Source: Solirubrobacterales bacterium (lineage in GTDB: Bacteria > Actinomycetota > Thermoleophilia > Solirubrobacterales > Solirubrobacteraceae). Taken from it: 6,244 nt of DNA. The stretch is from the NCBI GenBank assembly GCA_019240015.1, contig JAFAZB010000051.1, forward strand, positions 1 through 6,244, read 5' to 3'. A program made the translations under genes and the position numbers. Positions 1 to 6,244 of the stretch are shown in pieces. Under the pieces are notes generated by a model that was given only the letters and a program-made list of their open reading frames with translations, did no database searches and was not told where the DNA came from. Positions within the stretch are counted from its first letter, which is position 1. The number at the start of each line of letters is the position of its first letter.

Positions 1-33
1 GGGTCCCGGCTGGAGCCCTCTGACAACGGTGAC

Positions 34-354
34 GTGGCGGCGCCGGGGAGCCGCGACCCCTCAGTGAGCGGGGAGCTTGAGACATCGGCCGGCGCGGTGG
101 CGGTGCATCCGTCCCGCAGCGCTTCGGCCTCTCACGCCGCCGCCACCTGGTCAGCGCCCAGCAACCGGCTGATCAACTTCCTCCAGGGCAGCTGGCTCGA
201 ACTTCAGCGGGTGCAGTGGCCCGATCGCCGCCAGGTCATCCAGGCCACAAGCGTGGTCATCGGTTTCGTGATCATCGCCGGCGCGTTCCTCGGTGTGGCG
301 GATTTCGTCGCCGGCAAGGTCATGAACTTCGTCTTGACAGGTCACTTCAAGTAA
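34..354 (+). CDS. secE: Preprotein translocase subunit SecE (start uncertain, may begin left of window)
   Basis: SecE is the small membrane subunit that clamps the SecY channel in the SecYEG translocase. The C-terminal 60 residues show the family pattern: an amphipathic helix (about residues 44-62, NRLINFLQGSWLELQRV), the conserved hinge RVQWPDRRQV (59-68) with the Trp-Pro pair, and one transmembrane helix (about 70-92, rich in V, I, G, A and F). The first 40 residues are a low-complexity Ala/Ser/Pro-rich extension with no recognised domain, as in many actinobacterial SecE proteins. The GTG at 34 gives 106 residues, but no convincing Shine-Dalgarno precedes it (a GGAG at 12-15 is too far away), and the frame has no stop back to base 1, so the true start may lie outside the window. 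The stop TAA directly abuts the nusG ATG, indicating one transcript. Identity is solid from the hinge motif and the nusG neighbour; the N-terminus is not. Confidence 0.88.
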   Translation: MAAPGSRDPSVSGELETSAGAVAVHPSRSASASHAAATWSAPSNRLINFLQGSWLELQRVQWPDRRQVIQATSVVIGFVIIAGAFLGVADFVAGKVMNFVLTGHFK

Positions 355-876
355 ATGTTTCGCTGGTACGTCGTCAATACCTATTCAGGGCACGAGAACA
401 AGGTCAAGCACAATCTCGAGCATCGGGTTGTGTCGCTCGGCCAGCAGCATGCGGTCAGGCAGATCGTGGTCCCCACCGAGTCGGTATCCGAGATGAAGGA
501 CAACCAGAAGATCACGGTCGAGAAGCGAACCATGCCCGGCTACGTGCTCGTCAACATGGATCTGAACGAGGACTCCTGGTCGCTGGTCAAGGGGACGCCC
601 GGGGTGACTGGGTTCGTCGGCGCCTCGAACGAGCCGGTGCCGCTGACCCAGGACGAGGTCAACCGGCTGCTGCACCGCGAGGCCGAGGTGCGCCCGCGCA
701 GCCGCGCCCAGTTCTCGATCGGCGAGTCGGTCAAGGTGATCTCCGGCCCGCTGTCGGACTTCTCCGGCGAGATCTCCGAGGTCAACGAGGACGCCCAGCG
801 GCTCAAGGTGCTGGTCTCGATCTTCGGGCGCGAGACGCCGGTGGAAGTGGGCTTCGATCAGGTCAAGAAGGTCTGA
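355..876 (+). CDS. nusG: Transcription termination/antitermination factor NusG
   Basis: NusG is the universal elongation factor that binds the clamp of RNA polymerase through its N-terminal domain and contacts ribosomal protein S10 or Rho through its KOW domain. The 173-residue product has both: an NGN domain (about 1-108) with WYVVNTYSGHENKV at the start, PGYVLVNM (61-68) and TPGVTGFVG (81-89), then a linker and a KOW domain (about 120-173) with GESVKVISGPLSDFSGEI and the family ending FGRETPVEVGFDQVKKV. The length matches the minimal bacterial form; the long acidic N-terminal extension known in Streptomyces and Mycobacterium NusG is absent. The ATG follows the secE TAA with no gap and in the same frame, and I see only weak Shine-Dalgarno potential (ACAGGT about 12 bases upstream), so translation is probably coupled to secE. 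The 3' end overlaps rplK by one base (TGATG). Confidence 0.97.
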   Translation: MFRWYVVNTYSGHENKVKHNLEHRVVSLGQQHAVRQIVVPTESVSEMKDNQKITVEKRTMPGYVLVNMDLNEDSWSLVKGTPGVTGFVGASNEPVPLTQDEVNRLLHREAEVRPRSRAQFSIGESVKVISGPLSDFSGEISEVNEDAQRLKVLVSIFGRETPVEVGFDQVKKV

Positions 877-1298
877 TGGCGAAGAAGGTTCTGACCCAGA
901 TCAAGCTCCAGGCCGTCGGGGGCCAGGCCAGCCCCGCGCCGCCGGTGGGACCCGCGCTGGGCCAGCACGGCGTCAACATCATGGAGTTCGTCAAGGCGTT
1001 CAACGCGCAGACGCAATCCGACGCGGGAACGGTGATCCCGGTCGTGATCACGGTTTACGAGGACCGCTCGTTCACGTTCATCACCAAGAGCCCGCCGGCC
1101 GCGGTGCTGATCAAGCAGGCGCTGTCGCTCGAGAAGGGGTCGGCCGAGCCGCATCGCGACAAGGTCGCCCAGATCACCCAGGATCAGCTGCGCGCGATCG
1201 CCGAGAAGAAGATGAAGGACCTGAACGCCAACGACGTGGAAGCGGCCGCGAAGATCATCGCCGGCACGGCCCGCTCGATGGGCGTGGACGTGGTCTAA
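876..1298 (+). CDS. rplK: 50S ribosomal protein L11
   Basis: L11 binds the GTPase-associated region of 23S rRNA with L10-L7/L12 and helps control elongation-factor GTP hydrolysis and RelA activation. The product is 140 residues, normal for the family. The N-terminal domain carries the proline-rich segment ASPAPPVGPALGQHGVN (18-34), with P23 and P26 at the positions known to shape the thiostrepton/micrococcin site. The C-terminal RNA-binding domain ends in the signature LNANDVEAAAKIIAGTARSM (117-136). The MAKK start is typical and holds a lysine that PrmA methylates in other bacteria. The reading frame stays open upstream to about 216, but the family N-terminus and the overlap with the nusG stop fix the start at 876. 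A purine run AAGAAGG (865-871) four bases before the ATG is the only ribosome-binding candidate, so coupling to nusG is likely. Confidence 0.97.
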   Translation: MAKKVLTQIKLQAVGGQASPAPPVGPALGQHGVNIMEFVKAFNAQTQSDAGTVIPVVITVYEDRSFTFITKSPPAAVLIKQALSLEKGSAEPHRDKVAQITQDQLRAIAEKKMKDLNANDVEAAAKIIAGTARSMGVDVV

Positions 1299-1306
1299 TG
1301 CCGCGC

Positions 1307-1311
1307 AGGAG
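1307..1311 (+). promoter_or_regulatory. Shine-Dalgarno for rplA
   Basis: AGGAG lies in the 25-base rplK-rplA gap, 12 bases before the ATG at 1324. The spacing is somewhat long, but it is the only purine-rich match in the gap and supports the chosen start. Confidence 0.6.
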
Positions 1312-1323
1312 CTACAGCTAGCG

Positions 1324-2043
1324 ATGGCAAGACACGGCAAGGCCTATCAGGACGCCAGGCAGCGCCTGGACCGTGAGCGGGAGTACCAGCCTGCCGAGGC
1401 GATCTCCCTGATCAAGCAGCTCGGTCCCGCGAAGTTCAACGAGTCGGTCGAGGTCCACGTCCGCACCGGACTCAACGTGCGCCACGCCGACGAGCAGCTT
1501 CGCGGCACGATCGCGCTGCCCAACGGATTGGGCAAGGACGTGAAGATCGCGGTGTTCGCGCAGGGCGACGCGGCGCGCGAGGCGCAGGAGGCGGGCGCCG
1601 ACGTGGTCGGCGGCGAGGACCTCGCGCAGCGGATCCAGGATGGCTTCGACGAGTTCGATGTCGCGATCGCGACCCCCGACATGATGCCGATCGTCGGCCG
1701 GCTTGGGCGGATCCTTGGCCCCGCCGGCAAGATGCCGAACCCCAAGGTCGGGACGGTTACCAACGACATCGGCAAGGCTGTGCAGGAGTCCAAGGCCGGC
1801 AAGGTCGAGTACCGGACCGATCGCACCGCGATCGTGCACCTGGTGATCGGCAAGCGCGACTTCGAGGAGCGGCGCCTGCTCGAGAACTACGCCGCGGTGA
1901 TGGACGAGCTGGTCCGCGCCAAGCCGTCGGCGGCCAAGGGCCGCTACATCCGCTCGGTCACGTTCGCGACCACGATGGGCCCCGGCGTCAAGGTGGACCC
2001 CTCACGCGTGCGCGACATCGTCGAGGAGCCCGCCCCGGCGTAA
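1324..2043 (+). CDS. rplA: 50S ribosomal protein L1
   Basis: L1 forms the mobile L1 stalk of the large subunit that moves with E-site tRNA, and in many bacteria it represses its own mRNA. The 239-residue product is of normal length. It begins with the family N-terminus (MARHGKAYQDAR), followed by domain I with FNESVEVHVRTG (38-49). Domain II holds the L1 signature around MPIVGRLGRILGPAGKMPNP (121-140), followed by KVGT. Near the end is TMGPGVKVD (217-225), part of the RNA-binding face. The ATG at 1324 follows an AGGAG motif. It is one unit with rplK and with nusG upstream; no promoter or terminator is visible in the 25-base gap. The usual L1 repression target ahead of rplK cannot be a free leader here, because rplK overlaps nusG. 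Confidence 0.97.
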   Translation: MARHGKAYQDARQRLDREREYQPAEAISLIKQLGPAKFNESVEVHVRTGLNVRHADEQLRGTIALPNGLGKDVKIAVFAQGDAAREAQEAGADVVGGEDLAQRIQDGFDEFDVAIATPDMMPIVGRLGRILGPAGKMPNPKVGTVTNDIGKAVQESKAGKVEYRTDRTAIVHLVIGKRDFEERRLLENYAAVMDELVRAKPSAAKGRYIRSVTFATTMGPGVKVDPSRVRDIVEEPAPA

Positions 2044-2061
2044 ACTCGGCTTCCAGAACTC

Positions 2062-2167
2062 AAACGACGCCCCAGACCCCCGGCCGCGGGAACGCGTAAG
2101 TCCTGGGTAGGCGGAGCTTCGGAGCAAGCGAGCTTGCCCCCGACGCCCGCCCGTGTGCGGGCGTTTT
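2062..2167 (+). promoter_or_regulatory. L10 leader (ribosomal protein L10 autoregulatory mRNA structure) ahead of rplJ
   Basis: The 138-base rplA-rplJ gap contains elements that resemble the known L10 leader, the mRNA site to which L10-L7/L12 binds to repress rplJL. Seen here: an AGACC box (2074-2078) next to CCCGG (2079-2083), which can pair with CTGGG (2103-2107). Inside that stem is a short hairpin CGCG-GGAA-CGCG (2085-2096) with a GNRA-type loop. On the 3' side the stem is interrupted by a six-base TAAGTC (2097-2102). The order AGAC...TAA..TCCTG...AGG recalls the conserved core of the family. Further down come a hairpin GCAAG-CGAG-CTTGC (2124-2137) and a terminator. GGCGG (2110-2114) can pair with CCGCC (2147-2151), which would break the terminator stem, so a switch between read-through and termination is plausible. 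The assignment rests on position and memory of the motif, not on a covariance-model search. Confidence 0.7.
2143..2167 (+). terminator. Intrinsic terminator / attenuator in the rplJ leader
   Basis: A perfect eight-base-pair stem ACGCCCGC (2143-2150) / GCGGGCGT (2157-2164) with the six-base loop CCGTGT is followed by a short T run (TTTT at 2164-2167). It ends 14 bases before the rplJ ATG. Its place between two genes of one operon suggests an attenuator that tunes rplJL and downstream transcription rather than a full stop. The T tract is short, so efficiency may be partial. Confidence 0.7.
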
Positions 2168-2181
2168 CAATTCCACCAGTC

Positions 2182-2820
2182 ATGAACAGAGACCAGAAAG
2201 CAGCGGTGGTCGAGGAGATCGCCGCCCAGATCAAGGCCGCGGAGGCGATCTTCGCGGTCGACTACCGAGGCCTGTCGGTCTCCCAGGCCGCCGAGCTGCG
2301 GGCAAGGCTCCGAGCGGTCGACGCGAAGTTCAGGATCGTCAAGAACTCGCTCACCGAGCGCGCGGCCGAGAAGGCCGGCGCGGAGCCCCTGAAGCCCATG
2401 CTCGAGGGTCCCACCGCGCTGACCTTGGTCCACGGAGACGCGGCGCTGGCGGCCAAGGCCCTCAGCGACGTGGCGCGTGCGCTGCACATCCTCGAGTTCA
2501 AGGGTGGGCTGCTGAACGGCGATACGCTGAGCGCCGAGGACGTACGCTCGATCGCCCGGCTGCCCGCTCGCGAGGTCCTTCATGGTCAGCTGGTGGGAAC
2601 GATCGCCTCGCCGCTGACCGGGCTGGTTCGCAGCCTGCACGCGCTCGTCGCGGGCTTGGCGGTGCAGCTGCAAGCGATCGCCGATCAGGGGCTGGTGGGC
2701 GAGACGGCGGAGCCGCCTCCCACGGAGCCCGAACAACCCGAACCGCAACCACAAGCAGAGACTGACGAGGACGCCGCGGCGGACGCGGGATCGTCCGACC
2801 CACAGGAGGAACAGACATGA
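2182..2820 (+). CDS. rplJ: 50S ribosomal protein L10, with extended acidic C-terminus
   Basis: L10 anchors the L7/L12 dimers to the ribosome at the L11 region and is the autorepressor of this gene pair. The 212-residue product starts with the family N-terminus MNRDQKAAVVEEIAAQI, followed by an rRNA-binding domain with DYRGLSVSQAAELR (27-40), KFRIVKNSL (49-57) and EGPTAL (75-80). The long helix that binds L7/L12 dimers runs from about 143 to 169 (SPLTGLVRSLHALVAGLAVQ). L10 is usually 165-180 residues; here about 42 more residues (171-212) form a Pro/Glu/Asp/Gln/Ala-rich tail, probably disordered. The start at 2182 is chosen from the family N-terminus. An in-frame TTG at 2134 lies inside the leader hairpins and would add 16 unlike residues. 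No Shine-Dalgarno precedes 2182 (the bases there are CCACCAGTC), which is odd for a ribosomal gene. The stop overlaps the rplL start by four bases. Confidence 0.95.
   Translation: MNRDQKAAVVEEIAAQIKAAEAIFAVDYRGLSVSQAAELRARLRAVDAKFRIVKNSLTERAAEKAGAEPLKPMLEGPTALTLVHGDAALAAKALSDVARALHILEFKGGLLNGDTLSAEDVRSIARLPAREVLHGQLVGTIASPLTGLVRSLHALVAGLAVQLQAIADQGLVGETAEPPPTEPEQPEPQPQAETDEDAAADAGSSDPQEEQT
2804..2810 (+). promoter_or_regulatory. Strong Shine-Dalgarno for rplL
   Basis: AGGAGGA sits six bases before the rplL ATG and is the best ribosome-binding site in the window. It is encoded inside the last codons of rplJ (Pro-Gln-Glu-Glu-Gln-Thr). A stronger site for rplL than for rplJ fits the need for several L7/L12 copies per L10. 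Confidence 0.9.
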
Positions 2821-3203
2821 CAACCACGCAAGAGTGGATCGACGAGCTCAAGACGATCTCCGTGCTCGAACTGTCGGAGCGGATCAAGGCGCTCGAGGAG
2901 GCGTTCGGCGTTTCGGCGACGGCGATCGCGCCCGCGGCTCCCAGTGGCGGGGCGGCGGCCACCGACGGCGCCGGCGAGGAGGCCGAGGAGCAGAGCTCGT
3001 TCGACGTGGTCCTGACCGCCGCGGGCGAGAAGAAGATCCAGGTGATCAAGGTCGTACGCGCCGCCACCGGCCTCGGCCTCAAAGAGGCCAAGGCGCTGGT
3101 CGACGAAGCGCCGAAGCCGGTCAAGGAGGCCGTCGATAAGGCCGAGGCCGACAAGCTCAAGGCCGACCTCGAGGAGGCGGGCGGCTCGGTCGAGCTGAAG
3201 TAG
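2817..3203 (+). CDS. rplL: 50S ribosomal protein L7/L12
   Basis: L7/L12 is the multi-copy stalk protein that recruits and activates translational GTPases. The 128-residue product shows the three family parts. The N-terminal dimerisation and L10-binding helices (about 4-33) include WIDELKTISVLELSERIKAL. The flexible Ala/Gly/Glu-rich hinge spans about 36-60. The globular C-terminal domain (61-128) contains KKIQVIKVVRAATGLGLKEA (72-91), the factor-binding helix, and the ending AGGSVELK. The start ATG overlaps the rplJ TGA (ATGA) and follows AGGAGGA at ideal spacing. This implies translational coupling plus strong independent initiation. The stop is TAG. No U-tract terminator follows, so some transcripts probably continue into rpoB. 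Confidence 0.97.
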   Translation: MTTTQEWIDELKTISVLELSERIKALEEAFGVSATAIAPAAPSGGAAATDGAGEEAEEQSSFDVVLTAAGEKKIQVIKVVRAATGLGLKEAKALVDEAPKPVKEAVDKAEADKLKADLEEAGGSVELK

Positions 3204-3241
3204 TGGCGAGCTGCGGCGGGGGTCCTCGCTAGTACCCAGGC

Positions 3242-3270
3242 TTGCTCTGCAGGCAATTTCGCCCTACACT
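3242..3270 (+). promoter_or_regulatory. Candidate sigma-70-type promoter upstream of rpoB
   Basis: TTGCTC (3242-3247) and TACACT (3265-3270) are separated by 17 bases, the optimal spacing. The -10 fits the actinobacterial TANNNT rule (four of six to TATAAT); the -35 matches TTG only. The spot, shortly after the rplL stop and about 200 bases before rpoB, is reasonable for an rpoBC promoter. This is a sequence match only. Confidence 0.4.
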
Positions 3271-3370
3271 GCCTCGGTCAGCCAATAGCCGTAGCCGCCC
3301 GAAACATGCGGAGCCGCGCCACATACGCGGTCGCCGAGGGCGGGGTCCGTGAGAGCTGGTCAGTCCTGCA

Positions 3371-3397
3371 CAGGGCATCGATGCCGTGTGCTATCTT
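3371..3397 (+). promoter_or_regulatory. Palindrome next to an extended -10 element upstream of rpoB
   Basis: Bases 3374-3385 form the perfect palindrome GGCATCGATGCC; with one mismatched pair it extends to 3371-3388. Directly downstream lies TGCTATCTT (3389-3397), an extended -10 of the TGnTATnnT form. No good -35 stands at the right distance; the palindrome takes up that place, as an operator or activator site might. The elements are certain as sequence; promoter function is inference. Confidence 0.4.
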
Positions 3398-3413
3398 TGC
3401 TGGTCGCGCCTGA

Positions 3414-3430
3414 GAGGGCGATTCGCCCTC
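3414..3430 (+). promoter_or_regulatory. Hairpin in the rpoB 5' leader
   Basis: GAGGGCG (3414-3420) and CGCCCTC (3424-3430) form a perfect seven-pair stem with a three-base ATT loop. It has no T run, so it is not an intrinsic terminator. Its 3' arm shares bases with CTCCTCG (3428-3434), which is complementary to the rpoB Shine-Dalgarno segment CGAGGAG (3462-3468), so the two pairings exclude each other. Confidence 0.45.
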
Positions 3431-3462
3431 CTCGCGCCCTCCCAATCCTCTCTCGACCGCCC

Positions 3463-3468
3463 GAGGAG
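3463..3468 (+). promoter_or_regulatory. Shine-Dalgarno that fixes the rpoB TTG start
   Basis: GAGGAG stands eight bases before the TTG at 3477. No ATG or GTG in the same frame nearby has a comparable site, so it decides the start codon. Confidence 0.8.
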
Positions 3469-3476
3469 TCGCCGTC

Positions 3477-6244
<2,768 letters not shown>

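Larger units (their letters stand above)
3204..3476 (+). other. rplL-rpoB intergenic region / rpoB leader
   Basis: This 273-base stretch holds no plausible gene. It contains two promoter-like sequences, a near-perfect 18-base palindrome, small hairpins such as CCGCG-(7)-CGCGG (3314-3330), a strong hairpin at 3414-3430, a pyrimidine-rich tract (about 3424-3462) and the rpoB Shine-Dalgarno. In E. coli the same gap carries an attenuator and an RNase III site that lower rpoB expression below rplL. Here no hairpin has a U tract, so a comparable attenuator is not evident, and separate promotion of rpoB is more likely. Confidence 0.7.

Noticed and set aside
216..875. Upstream extension of the rplK frame through secE and nusG
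   Set aside because: The extra 220 residues are Arg/Gly-rich out-of-frame translation of nusG; the L11 family N-terminus begins at 876.
1307..1323. AGCT repeat (AGCT-AC-AGCT) before rplA as a regulatory hairpin
   Set aside because: The loop would be two bases and the stem four pairs; not stable enough to claim.
2134..2181. Alternative TTG start for rplJ
   Set aside because: It falls inside the leader hairpins and terminator and adds 16 residues unlike L10; the ATG at 2182 gives the family N-terminus.
3206..3229. Weak hairpin GCGAG...CTCGC after the rplL stop as a terminator
   Set aside because: The stem is only five pairs with a 14-base loop and no T run follows.
2498..3256. A 252-codon - strand open frame across the rplJ end and rplL
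   Set aside because: It is Ser/Ala/Arg/Pro-rich low-complexity sequence antisense to two certain ribosomal genes, without ribosome-binding evidence.

Overview
This window is a GC-rich (roughly two thirds G+C by eye) stretch carrying the classic bacterial secE-nusG-rplK-rplA-rplJ-rplL-rpoB cluster. All seven genes are on the + strand. They encode a translocase subunit, a transcription elongation factor, the two L1-stalk/L11-stalk ribosomal proteins, the two L7/L12-stalk proteins, and the beta subunit of RNA polymerase. The gene order itself is nearly universal. High GC, a beta subunit without the large insertion found in E. coli (a shift of about 107 residues between the rifampicin region and the active-site lysines), GTG/TTG starts and the style of the L10 and SecE proteins suggest a deep-branching actinobacterium. 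My best guess is Thermoleophilia/Solirubrobacterales, but that is inference from memory of the family and not proven here.

Layout: secE (reading frame open at the left edge, stop at 352-354) is followed directly by nusG (355-876), in the same frame with only a TAA between them. nusG overlaps rplK (876-1298) by one base. rplA (1324-2043) follows after 25 bases. A 138-base gap then holds what looks like an L10 leader: a folded L10-binding region followed by an intrinsic-terminator hairpin (2143-2167), just ahead of rplJ (2182-2820). rplJ has an acidic, proline-rich C-terminal tail and overlaps rplL (2817-3203) by ATGA, with a near-perfect Shine-Dalgarno. A 273-base gap with promoter-like sequences, a palindrome and hairpins leads to rpoB (3477 onward), which starts at TTG behind a good Shine-Dalgarno and runs off the right edge after 922 codons.

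How it works together: SecE anchors the SecYEG channel. NusG binds RNA polymerase and links it to the ribosome or Rho. L11 and L1 form two mobile parts of the large subunit, and L10 with L7/L12 form the factor-recruiting stalk. The leader before rplJ is expected to let free L10-L7/L12 complex shut down its own transcription, and the leader before rpoB probably sets the beta-subunit supply apart from the ribosomal genes.

I see no mobile element, CRISPR array, tRNA, rRNA or accessory system. The window is an ordinary housekeeping locus. The points worth a second look are regulatory (the rplJ attenuator and the rpoB leader) and the unusual residues in the rifampicin-binding region of RpoB.
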